From Cryptomeria japonica (lineage: Eukaryota > Streptophyta > Pinopsida > Cupressales > Cupressaceae), in contig NC_081413.1 of the NCBI RefSeq assembly GCF_030272615.1, positions 99,914,239 to 99,978,238 of the forward strand: a stretch of 64,000 bases of DNA. The letters are read 5' to 3'. Positions within the stretch are counted from its first letter, which is position 1; each line of letters opens with the position of its first letter. Under the pieces are notes generated by a model that worked only from the letters and a program-made list of their open reading frames with translations, was not told where the DNA came from and searched no databases. The position numbers were made by a program, and so were the translations under genes. Of the stretch, positions 39,144 to 50,761 are shown in pieces.

Positions 39144-42100
39144 AGGTTCCGACTTACTCCTGGAAGTCGTAAGGCTAGATGGAGAACATGTCGTACGCAT
39201 CAGCCCTGAAACTCATTCAACAAAGATCAAATTGCACATAGAAATCCTTTCATAAATAAATGAAATGTTATTACAAAATCTTTTACAAATGCCATTATCC
39301 ATTGGCAAGATACATCTAAAGCCATACATTCCTTAAAATGTTCTAGGAATTATCCACAATCATAGCAGCGAAACAAGAATTTTCTTCCATTCATTACACC
39401 AAATTAAAGCATTACAAAGAGGTAAACAACAAGTACCATAATCATCGATCAAAAATGACAAGGAAACATGCCATAATGATCCATTTCCTTTACCAATCCA
39501 TCTTTTATCATAAACTTTTATAACACAGAACTAGCTCAACACAGAACTAGCTCAGAATATCAATTTCTACAGCCAAATTAGCTTTCAATAATTAAGAGCA
39601 ACAAAAATAACTCAACTGTTTACACTTGCCAGGCATAAGAAAACCTTTCCAAAGACTATGTCCCATAACATAGTGACAAGTTAACACAATTTACTCCATG
39701 ATACAAATAATAACCATCCACATAACTGGAATGCATAACACAAAAGGCCACATGTGAGCATGTCTAATGCTCGGTCAAGGATAACATGCACGATCAGCAT
39801 CTCTATGCCTGATCTCAGAACAACAATAAGATCATAAAAATCCAATATCTCACTCAAAGGCTTGATGGTGCTAGGCACACCATAGCAGTGCTACCTTCCA
39901 TACAAGACCTTTGTGAATATCCCTTGTTGTGTAAGGTGTTTAGCCTCCAAGAGATAGTCACCACACATAGGTAGGTAGTGGATACTAGCTGCATCACAGC
40001 CTCACATACCCCCATCCTCAAGGTTCCTTGCGTCTACTTCCTCGCATACACTCATCCAAGCCCGTCTCCCACGTTCTTGGAGAGGAATTCACATTGCAAC
40101 ACAAGACCAGCATACGAAAACAACAATGATAAACCAGTTTAGCCACCAAAGTACAGAAGAATAAAGATAATAAATCCTCAATTCCAACAGTAAAACAAGA
40201 AAATAATCCCGGAATCTCAACACCAAATCAAAGTGCAAAAGATCACAAGATCGTGGCCAAACCTTCAAAATCAAAGTAAAATAAATTGCTGATCCCCAAA
40301 GAAATATAAAGAATAGCACAACTGCACAAAACATCACTGCGTGACTAATAGCTAGCCACCAACGAGGAAGGAAGGAACAATCGTGTAGCTATCCTAGTAG
40401 CTCATCATGTGGTGTGGCCAAGTCACACATCCACATGGCATGGCAGTGTGCACCTCGACATCACCCTGCATCACGTCGTCACGTGGCATGGCTCTACCCA
40501 ATACCTAGCGGTAAGCCGCATGGAAATGTCTACTACATCCCGCATCGTGTCTCAGCACGGCATGGCAATACTCCAAGCGGACAACACACGCAATGGACAT
40601 ATCCCGCATGGCAATGTACCCCGCGGATAAGGCACGCGCTGGTCACACTCCGCATAGCGACGTATCTAGAAGGATACTCGCCGTAAGCCAGAGGTATACA
40701 TGACTATGGTCCATCCACATGCCCACCAACACATACTAACTGGTAGCACATGTGAATAAACCTACCTTTCATGAAGACAAGGCAAAGGATCCTCCAATAG
40801 AATCCAACAATATGCTCAAAACTGACATCTATAAGCTCAAATAAGGAAGAGAATAGGCTGGCACACATAGACCTATAAATAGATCCATCAAAAGGGAAAG
40901 TATTGAGTACACCTTTGATACAGTTTCGTAGTACAACTATATCATTCCTCGAAGTAGAGAAGCTAAGTCGCTTCGCACCGACATTACTCGTACGCCAATC
41001 CATACTATTCAAGGAACGGTTACTTCGAATACTACCCCTTAACATACCGAGTTACCCACAACCCGAGGTTTGGTACTCAGCAGGGAAACAAATAAGCAAC
41101 ATCACATAAACAGTATGGTTTCCCATACTCATGAGCAACATATCCTCCATGGTTGATTACTTCACCAATCCATGGGCACATAAGATAAGCACTGGTTTCT
41201 TACAATACACACAAATACACCAGTACTGGTTTAGTCACATTTACGGGGAGTACTTTTCGGTACGCTAACATCTATACAAGGAAGATTCCAATTATGCTTT
41301 CTATATAAATAACTGAAATTATTAACAATTCACAATTATATAAGGAATTAACATCATCCCTATAGCTTTCTCGAATCTCACTAAGCATTCATAATTAAAT
41401 TACTAGCTAAGCAAATTCATTTCTAAAGCTTAAGACTTTCATCTATCACTATGAAGCCAAAAGCAAACACACAATTTCACATGTTTTATAAACATTCTAT
41501 TTAAATCAATGCACTCTTAATACCATTTCTAAAAATCTTATGATTAGACAAAGAGAAGGGAAAGAGAGTTTGATAACCAAACTGTTTCCTACAAGAAACG
41601 CAAGATCAAACAAGATCATGCCACATTAAACATTTTCTCACTATAAGCCTATCATTTCAATTACACGGTTTTCATTTCGCTACCGATTTAGAAAGATGCC
41701 AATCAGCCTAACAAAACATTCCCAATAATTATGGTTGCAACAGGAGGTTCTAGTTTACAAACAAAACAGAGATCAAGAGAGGCAATCTTTTCGATAATGC
41801 AAGACCTCAAGAGAACACTCACTTATAATAATACAATATAGACACGTGTCATACTTTGCAACCTATTAGAAAGATCACATTACGATTCAAAGATAAGCAA
41901 AGAGCTATTACCCAAATAACACATATTAATGCACGCACATCAAACAAGCTTTCCGTTCGCACTTTCTAAACACATTAAGGTAATTCCACATACCCAAAAG
42001 CGAGTTCAATGGAGCATTTGCTAAAATACATCTTCAGTCAAACTGGTTTAATGAAACACATAAGACAATCTTTCGGAAAACACATTATTACTCTCTCGAA

Positions 42101-42877
42101 ACTACAATAACATGCTCTTTTTAACACTTTTTCTACAAACCAAGCAGTCTCACATAATTCAACTATTTGCATAGCAATGCACCTTACTAAGGTAGAATTT
42201 AATTATGCTACTCCTACAAGATACACATGGAGAATTCTTTAAACGTACATATACAATTTTCTCCCAATAACAAATATACATTTTTAAACCCATAGCCCTT
42301 TAATAATCTAAAACATAAGCGACATAAGGCTCGCACAAGGGCTCAAGAAGTCACACCCTTTGCTCTCTTGCAAACAAGAAACTCAAATCAAAGATAATTA
42401 CACATATCCTAATCATTTTAATTTCCAGAAAGAAGAGAGGAATGGTGATGATCATTTAATTTTCTACAAAATAAGCATTCAATAATTGCCATATCAGTCC
42501 CTCAAGTGGACAACACTAAGCTAGATCACAATCTTTTTAAACAAATGCAATTCGCACTTTCAGATTCAAGACAAGCACGGACCAACCCAAATGGGTTAGC
42601 CTAAAGAGTACAACACTCAAAAAGGAAGGTACACACGACTCTCTTTCAAAATAAGAGAAATCGTAGACCAAGACATCAATAAGCACACAATGCACAAATA
42701 AGCACTCGAACACCAACATCAAGAAGGCGAAAACAAGGTGTGAACACACACGTTACACACCCGACAAGGTCTGCTCAATCACTCAGATGCAAAAGGAGGA
42801 CAAGCATACACATAAGGTCGATACACCTCACACCAATAGAGGGCACACGCGACACCAGAGATCCCAATGTTTGCAAC
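39144..42877 (-). other. Non-coding interior of the LARD element
   Basis: About 3.7 kb between PPT and PBS. The longest minus-strand frames are 113 codons (40704-41045), 82 (40089-40337) and 65 (39681-39878), and none shows a retroviral-type motif such as YVDD-like, DTG, HHCC zinc or CCHC. Composition is about even, less AT-rich than the satellite. A degenerate GC-rich minisatellite lies at about 40430-40670. In LARDs the conserved interior is thought to act as structured RNA for packaging; here that is only inference. Confidence 0.85.
40430..40670. repeat. Degenerate minisatellite, units of about 36-48 bp
   Basis: Six related cores (GGCATGGCAGTG, GGCATGGCTCTA, CGCATGGAAATGT, GGCATGGCAATAC, CGCATGGCAATGT, CGCATAGCGACGT) start near 40436, 40483, 40517, 40559, 40604 and 40652. 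It stands out as GC-rich in an AT-rich interior. Confidence 0.6.
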
Positions 42878-42893
42878 ATGGGCTCTGATACCA
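42878..42893 (-). other. Primer-binding site, initiator tRNA-Met
   Basis: On the element strand the sequence is TGGTATCAGAGCCCAT, two bases inside the 5' LTR. TGGTATCAGAGC is the complement of the 3' end of plant initiator tRNA-Met and primes minus-strand DNA in many plant LTR elements. It fixes the element's orientation as minus. Confidence 0.93.
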
Positions 42894-42895
42894 AA

Positions 42896-45800
42896 TGTAA
42901 TGCCCCACCAGGAAACCCCGAAGGGATAAGCTAAAATAACAAGAATAGAGTGCAATTTTTATTTTTTTTTAAAGTTACAACACATAAGATGCAACAAGAT
43001 ATCAAAGATTCAGATTACATAGCGGAAGACAATAACTAACTCCTAAAGAGTTTCCCAACGAGATTACTTAAATTTCACAATTCAATTAACTCACACAATT
43101 AGTCCAAACGCTGGATATCTTAATAACGAGATAATTCATAAGCAGGACAATTTCTTTCAAAGGACTTAAATGTAAAACCCAAGCAAGGATTCATCATTAA
43201 GATCCATTCATGATTCTCATTCAAGCTTTTCATTTAAAATTACAAACCATACACCTAACATACTAATACACTAGGATCTTCACCATAAACATAAGAGATA
43301 TTTCCGAGCATATTTAAATTTCTTAACAACAACTGAGTATAATTCATTACTCTAAGATACATTATTCCATATTCCAACTTATTGCATTAAAAGGAAGATT
43401 TCACACATGCATTACGATAAATCGCATCTCAACCAATTATGCATTCGATCCACATGGCATTCAAGATAGAACTGAATATAAGCATTTAAAGTTAATTTTC
43501 AATTATCCACTTAACCATTCTAACATAAGCTAATCATACATGATAAAGTTGAATAAAGGAAACATGAGAGAATACACCACATAACACCATAATGATCTCG
43601 GAGTTCACCCCTAAAGGGCTACATCTCCGGGTCTGCTCAACTGCAAGACCCCCTCTGATAAATAATAAAGTTAAGAGTACAAGAGGTTACACCAAGTACT
43701 ATCCAGCCATCAAGGCGATACATAAGCAATATACAAACGACCACATCGGTCAATAATACATAAACGATCCTTAAAAAGAACAGGATCCAGCCGAACATAA
43801 TCCAAGCTAATACAAAAGGTCTAAGAGAGCATCCATAAAACTGAGCCATCACCACCCAAGGTCTAACATGAAACCGACACTCACAAGGGCAGAGACAAAG
43901 GACGACTCACAAAGGTACTCAAAGCAGGACAAAACGACAACACACTAGCGAACGTAGGGACAAGTGTCATCACACAACCTGGTATGGATACCATGGCAAG
44001 TCTTCATAGGTTCCGGCCCATACTCTGGTAGCCCTAGCAACCTAATCCGAACTTCCGGCCCATCCAAGCCTCATGTGGACCCACGCATCCTCTCGTGAAG
44101 ACAAGGAAGGTAGTTTGCCATTTCAGGCCTTCTCACAGCATGTCGAGTCTATGTTAGCACTCGTCCCATGTGTGAGGCACATTATCTTATTTAGAGATTA
44201 TTTTCTAATCTACTTAGGTTATCACTTATAGACTCACTTTCGACAGGTTATCCAGCAGCCACTTTGGGCGCGACCCCCAATCGAAAGCCACTTTCCCATA
44301 CGACACTAGACTAAACTCAAACGAACTCAAAACCAAGGAATACACATGGTCAGACGAACGGAGTTCAAGAAGAGAGAAACAATCATCTGGTCAAACATGA
44401 CTCAAGGGTAATCACTTACTGACGGTACTCTAACTACAGACCCGACCAACAACGGTCAACCACAATCATCATTCGACTCACACACAAGGATATAACCAAC
44501 TAAGACAACATCACAATATCATAGTCAACTCAAAATTCGAGGACTGAAACAGGTACACCAAGTCAATCCATATGACAGGGTCCTATTTAAGCAAAGCAAA
44601 ACATGTCGTTTCATAATTAAAAGCGAATACAGCAATTAAACTCGCAAGGCAATAAACAGGAAAGGACAATATTCCTCAAATTGATTTAAACATTAAAATC
44701 GATCAAGTTTTCTACATGATCTAAAACAGATTACAGTTATCTACCTCATCTAGGGATAAGTTGTTCTTGGTTTTCTAACTCCTAAGGTTCAAAGCATCGA
44801 ACAGGCAAATAAAGTCATAACGAGTTTTTAAACCAATTCATATAAATAAAATTCAGACAACCATTAATCGACTAAAATAAGATATTTAATCTCCAGTCCA
44901 AAACGTCATTAACATACTGGTCTAAAACCGACCTCTACAATCTCGTATTTCAACGATCTTCCAATAACATATAATTCTCTATTATTTTTACACAATACTA
45001 CCTCAATTAGCCAAGTGCTCTAATTAGCTAGAAGGTAAGATCTAGGTTTATTAATCCAAGATCAGACAAAATATAGTCAACAATATTCAATTACGAAAAT
45101 CAATAGTTTTAGAACTTAATCAGAACAAGAGCATAAGTCATGAAATGAGACTGAATAATGACTAACTTACAAACCCCATCATAGAATTAATCAACACCAA
45201 TTATCGTTTATTATTCTTTTGCTACCTTAATCAAGATTAAGTACTAATTGATACTCATCATTTAAAATAACATACATTAACAACATATCGTTTGCATTTT
45301 CCTTTTTTTTTTTTGATAAAAAAAAACACATTAAAAAGACATTTAATAAACCATTTTTTTTTTTAAATCCAACGAAAAACGCATTTTAAAGAAAACTAAT
45401 TAAAAAAAACGCATTAGGCAAAGGGGGAGGGCGGGCCGTGCCCTAACCCTAACCCTAGCCGCAAGCATTGGGGGTCCTCGTGGGCGGCGCTCACGACGGT
45501 GCCCGCAGGCGCCGCGGCGCCCTGCGGCCACCGCGGCCCCTGCGGCAGGCACCACCGTCTGCGAGACAGCAAGAGAACGGGAGGAGGAGCGCGGGACGTA
45601 GGGGAGGAGAAAGGGGAGGAGCGGGGGAGAGGGGAGGCGGAGCGGGTGGAGCTCCGCTCCCCGCCTCCAATCCCCAAAACGCAGTTAAACACCCGCACGC
45701 CCAGTCCGCTTCCAGAAAACACAACGCACGGGTTTCCAAATCGAACAAAACTCCCAGGTTTAAGTTCAAACAAAACACACAGGTTTGGGTTCGGAAATAA

Positions 45801-47170
45801 ATATTGTTTAAAGATTAACACACAGTAATAAATGTTTTCATTTCCCATTAAACACAGTCCGAAATTAACTCAAATGCCCAGCCTGGTTAAGATAAATTAC
45901 ACAGCGTTATTATACAACGCACCGTTCGGAACTGGTCACAAACGCCCAGTTCGATATAATCCATGTTTTTTTTTTTTTAAACACACAGTTCGTTTTACTT
46001 GCAAAAAAACCAGAATAACAATCAATGGTTCGAATTCCATATTTCGATTTACATACCAGAAATCCATTTTCCTAAACTTGGAGATATGGGTTTTACAACA
46101 TTTCCTCCTAGAACAGCAAACCCCATAAAAATTAAGAAAAACCAAATGGATAAACAAACCCTACCTGATCTCGCATTCCTGGCAAGATCTGACGAAGAAT
46201 CCAAATCTCCAACTCCCAAATCCTCCTTCTTCCTCCAAAATCCTCCAATTCATCTCCAAAATCTCTCCCAAAAAGTCCATCCCCCCAATTTTTCCCCAAA
46301 TTGGGTTATATGGCAAAGTTGACCCAAAAATTTCTATTTTTGGAATTAAAAATCTTTATTTACCAAAAATACTCAAAAATTCATTCTTTTCTAAAATAAC
46401 AACAAATTAACTTGCTATTCAAATCGAAAATTGATTTCCTCAATCAATTCAATTTAACCTTTCAAATTTCAGAATCCAACAGAATACGATTAACTCTAAT
46501 GCGATAAAATATAAAACTTCATTTCATCAGCATATATAAAATGCATTAAATATTCGAAAACAGTCATTTAATCGAATTTACTCCCAATTTAAAACAAGCA
46601 ATCCAATATCAACGAAAATCACATAACGGAAACCAGATTAATCTAATCCATTAATCATCAATGCACAAACGCATATTTAATCAAGACAATTACTAAGGAC
46701 TAAATAATCAATTTAACCAATCACACCATGCACGCAAAACGAGAAGGTCAACCAAACAGATGACTTGCAAACCCAAACAAGAAGGGGATACCGACGACGA
46801 CTAGCGATGCTCACTTGAGCACGACTAAGGTCAACTAGAGTCTTACGACCACCTAATCCAACTCTAAGGATTAAAAAGGTATGCTCAAACCTGCAAAACC
46901 AGGTGACGACGAACCTCGCACTCATGTGACTTCGCACCTGAAATCTCCTGCAACCAATGATCATACATGCATACATATATAATAACTTAATGAATGCGTT
47001 AGCTCGATGTACTACCATGAAATAAGAACACTAAACAACTAGCATAAAACTAGTGTGAGAACCATATCAATAGCTATGTGTAAAATCAACATCTGACTAT
47101 AACATAATATTACGATTAACTAATCAAGATTAAACCGAGGTTAGAAATCGATTACGGTAGGGGTACTACA
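42896..47170 (-). repeat. 5' LTR of the LARD element (4275 bp)
   Basis: It is the 5' LTR because the primer-binding site lies beside its inner end on the minus strand. It begins TGTAGTACCCC (at 47170) and ends GGGGCATTACA (at 42896). It should hold the promoter; candidate TATA stretches such as TTTATATATG (about 46535 on the minus strand) cannot be singled out. A GC-rich island lies at about 45419-45700. Confidence 0.92.
45419..45700. other. GC-rich, CpG-rich island in the 5' LTR
   Basis: About 280 bp of very high GC within an AT-rich LTR: a pyrimidine/purine-skewed stretch (GGAGGAGAAAGGGGAGGAGC) next to GC-palindromic triplet-like runs (GGCGCCGCGGCGCC). At one edge lies CCCTAACCCTAACCCTAG, a short telomere-like string. 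It could be a promoter-proximal or structured-RNA region of the LTR. Long GC-rich reading frames here (up to 144 codons on the minus strand) follow from composition and are not supported as genes. Confidence 0.7.
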
Positions 47171-47175
47171 GTAAG
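47171..47175. repeat. Target-site duplication, right (GTAAG)
   Basis: GTAAG directly after the LTR end GGGTACTACA, the partner of 34872-34876. Five bp is the usual length for plant LTR elements. Confidence 0.9.
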
Positions 47176-50100
47176 ATAGATAGGTGTTGGGTTGGGTCGT
47201 GGAAAATGCATCCAATTTAAAAAAAATAACATAATCCCCCCTTCTTAATAGGCCAAAACCATTATTTAATGTTTGTCTCATTTTTTTTTAGTTTACGTCT
47301 TATTTAAGAAATTATTGGTTTAGTTTTTGTTTTATTTAAATTTTTTTTATTAATTTTGATCTTAACACTAAATTTAAAAATCACAATTCTGAAAAATAAA
47401 TTTTAGCTCATTTCCTTCGCTCCTGCTTCTTCTTGACCCCAACTTGACAGTAAGTAAGACGAAGGTAAGGCAGACAAGCCTTGGGTTAAGTCAAGGAGAT
47501 ACTCTGGAGGTAAAAAAAAATACAAGCCCTATTCTTAAATGTTTTATGAATATTTTTTTAAAAAGTATGAATTGTTACTACAATAATGCACAATCAATAA
47601 TTATAAATAACCCTCGCAACATAAGCTCCTTTATTTCGACTCAACTCCTTCTTAACACCAATTTGACAGTACCTAAGACCAAGGTAAGGCGAACAAACAT
47701 TAGGTTGGGTTGTGGGGAATGATTTTAATTTAAAAAACATAAGCCCCCTTCTTAATACGCCAAAGTCATTTTTTAAGGTTTGTCTCATTTTTTTTGCATT
47801 TTTTTAATTTATATTTTATTTAAGAATTTATTAATTTTGATCTCAACATTTAATTCAAAAATTATAATTCTGAAAATAACTTTTAGCTCCCTTCATTCAC
47901 TTCAGTTTCTTCTTGACCCCAACTTAGCAGTAAGACCAAGGTAAGATAGATGAGTCTTGGGTTGAGTCACAGGGATACTCTAGAGGTAAAAAGTATATAA
48001 GCCCTCTTCGTAAATGTTTTATGAATATTTTTTAAAAAAATATATATTAAAATAATGCACAATCGATAATTATAAATAATCTTTGCATCATAGGCCCCCT
48101 TATTTCGCCTCAACTCTTTCGTAACCTCAACTTAGCAGTAAGTAAGATCAAGGTAAGATAGACAAACGTTTGGCTGGGTTGTGGGGAATGTTTTTATTTT
48201 TGAAAAAAAGATATGCCCCCTTCTTAATAGGCTAGAGTCATTTTTTAAAGTTTATGTCTTATTTTTTTATATTTTTTTTAGTTTATGTTTTATTTAAGAA
48301 TTTATTAATTTTGATCTCAACACTAAATTTAAAAATCACAATTTTGAAAATAAATTCTAGCCCTCTTCTTTCACCTCAACATTTTTTTGACCCCAACTTG
48401 GCAGTAAGTAAGACCAAGGTAAGACAGACAAGCCTTGGGTTGAGTTACAGGGATATTCTAGATGTAAAAAAATCATAAGCCCCATTTCTAAATGTTTTAT
48501 GAATATATATTTTAAAAAAGTATGAATGTTACTAAAATGATGCACAATCGATAATTATAAATAACCTTTGCAACATAAGCCCCCTTATTTCGCCTCAACT
48601 CTTTCCTGACTCCAACTTGGCAGTAAGTGAGACCAAGGTAAGATGGACAGACGTTGGCCTGGGTCATGGGGAATGCATCCAATTAAAAAAAACATAATCC
48701 CCCCTTCTTAATAGGCCAAAACTATTTCTTTAAGGTTTGTCTTATTTTTTTTGCATTTGTTTTTAGTTTACATTTTATTTAAGAATTTATTAATTTTGAT
48801 CTCAACACTAAATTTAAAAATCACAATTCTGAAAATAATTTTTAACCCCCTAATTCCGCCTCCCAACATAATCTCCCTTCCTTCGTCACAACTCTTTTTG
48901 ACCCCAACTTGGCAGTAAGTAAGATCAAGGTAAGGTAGGCGGGTTTTGCGTTGAGTCACAGAGATATTCTAAAGGTAAAAAAAAAATATAAGTCCCCTTC
49001 TTAAATGTTTTATGAATATTTTTTAAAAAAAGTATTTATTGTTACTAAAATAATGCACAATTGATAATTATAAATAACCCTCGCAACATAAGCCCCCTTA
49101 TTTCGTCTCAACTCCTTCTAACCCCAACTTGACAGTAAGTAAGACCAAGGTAAGACGAACAAACATTGGACTGGGTCGTGGGGAATGCTTCTAATTTAAA
49201 AAAAAAATAAGCTTCCTTCTTAATAGGCCAAAGTCATTTTTTAAGGTTTGTATCTCGATTTTTTTGCACTTTTTTTAGTTTTTTTTATTTAAGAAATTTA
49301 TTAATTTTGATCTTAACTCTAAATTTAAAAATCAAAATTCTAAAAAATAAATTTTAGCCCCCTTCCTTCGCTCTAGCTTCTTTTTTACCCCAACTTGGCA
49401 GTAAGTAAGACCAAGGTAAGACAGACAGGCCTTGGGTTGAGTTACGGGGATATTCTATAGGTAAAAAACAAAACCATTAAGACGAGCAAACATTGGGCTG
49501 GGTCATGGGGAATGCTGCTAATTTTAAAAAAAACATAAGCCCCCTTCTTAATATGCCAAAGTCATTTTTTAAGGTTTAGGTCTCATTTTTTTTGCATTTT
49601 TTTAATTTATATTTTATTTAAGAATTTATTATTTTTGATCTCAACACTTAATCAAAAATTACAATTCGGAAAATAACTTTTAGCCCCCTTCATTTGATTC
49701 AGTTTTTTTTTACCCCAACTTGGCAGTAACTAAGACCAAGGTAAGGCAGATGAGCCTTGGACTGAGTTACGAAGATACTCTAAAGGTAAAAAAAATATAA
49801 GCCCCCTTCCAAAATGTTTTATAAATATTTTTAAAAAAATTATGAATTTTACTAAACTAATGCACAATCGATAAATATAAATAACCCTTGCATCATAAGC
49901 CCCCTTCTTTCACTTTAACTCTTTCCTAACCTCAACTTGCAGACAAACGTTGGGCTGGGTCGTGGGGAATATTTTTAATTTAAAAAAAAAAAAGATATGC
50001 CCCCTTCTTAATAGGCCAAAGTCATTTTTTAAAGTTTGTGTCTCGTTTTTTAATATATTTTTTTAGTTTATGTTTTATTTAAGAATTTATTAATTTTGAT

Positions 50101-50313
50101 CTTAACACTAAATTAAAAATCACAATTTTGAAAATAAATTTTAGCCCTCTTCCTTCATCTCAGCTTCTTTTTTAGTCCAACTTGACAGTAAGTAAGACCA
50201 AGGTAAGGCAGACGAGCTTTGGGTTGAGTCACGGAGATATTCTATATGTAAAAAACAATATAAGCCTCAGTTTTCTAAATATTTTATTAATATTTTTTTT
50301 AAAAGTATGAATG
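47171..50313 (+). repeat. Satellite array, block 3
   Basis: The satellite continues in phase after the LARD. Units here belong to variants closer to those at 32-34.8 kb (for example GGGCTGGGTCATGGGGAATG) than to the regular 3-kb repeat of block 1. One unit near 49470 has lost half A and its box and runs from CAAAACCATTAAGACGAGC straight into half B. The block ends at the poly(T) of LINE copy 2. Confidence 0.9.
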
Positions 50314-50322
50314 TTTTTTTTT

Positions 50323-50761
50323 AAAAGGTGGCATTGCTAGTTAATATATTTTATTTATATATTTGTTTAAGCTGATTGAAAGAGCTCCCAGAGAAAAGAA
50401 CCAGAAAGAAAAACTCTGATCCTTACTCGATATTGCATAGAAAGGTTGTGAAACTTAAATGCCTAATATGCCACAAAAGTACAATATATCTCGTACTGTC
50501 CAGAATACGAAATGTCGCAAATCGTCTCGAAGTGTCGAATGCTTCCTGAAGTATGTTGACTAAGATGAAGTCTGAACCAAAACATCATGAAAGTTGTACA
50601 CATTTACATAGTAGTCAACAGTCTGCCTTGCTTCATAAATATCCAAATCAACATCCATTAACATCATTCAAATACTGCACAACCACGAAACCCTGCAATT
50701 ATAGTACCTCACATACCAACTTTTTATCATTATGAAAACATATGCATAACCATGTACAATA
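50323..50761 (-). other. 3' UTR of LINE copy 2
   Basis: About 440 bp between the RNase H end and the poly(A) tail with no ORF of note on the element strand. It contains AGAGTTTTTCTTTCTGG, which is shared in weaker form with copy 1, and an AT-rich last 60 bases. Confidence 0.7.

Larger units (their letters stand above)
34877..47170 (-). mobile_element. LARD-type non-autonomous LTR retrotransposon, structurally complete
   Basis: A complete element of 12294 bp. Both LTRs begin TGTAGTACCCC and end GGGGCATTACA on the element strand (TG...CA). It carries a primer-binding site for initiator tRNA-Met, a polypurine tract and a 5-bp target duplication, GTAAG. Removing it restores an uninterrupted satellite box (ACCAAGGTAAG then ATAGATAGGTGTTGGG). 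LTRs above 4 kb with a non-coding interior of about 3.8 kb match the LARD class described from Triticeae (LTRs about 4.4 kb, interior about 3.5 kb). No gag, protease, reverse transcriptase, RNase H or integrase motif is visible in the interior, so it must have moved with proteins of another element. By eye I count roughly 45-50 substitutions between the LTRs, about 1 percent, plus one 19-bp indel. Confidence 0.93.

Noticed and set aside
40704-41045. 113-codon minus-strand ORF as a gag remnant
   Set aside because: No capsid or zinc-knuckle motif is visible and it lies in the middle of an interior without other coding signs.
45414-45848. 144-codon GC-rich ORF in the LARD 5' LTR
   Set aside because: The 3' LTR copy is frameshifted by a 19-bp indel, the frame depends on GC-rich composition, and overlapping frames on both strands are equally long.
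34877-47170. Reading the LTR element as plus-strand
   Set aside because: GCTCTGATACCA at 42882-42893 is the reverse complement of the tRNA-Met primer site, and the purine tract is on the minus strand beside 39131.
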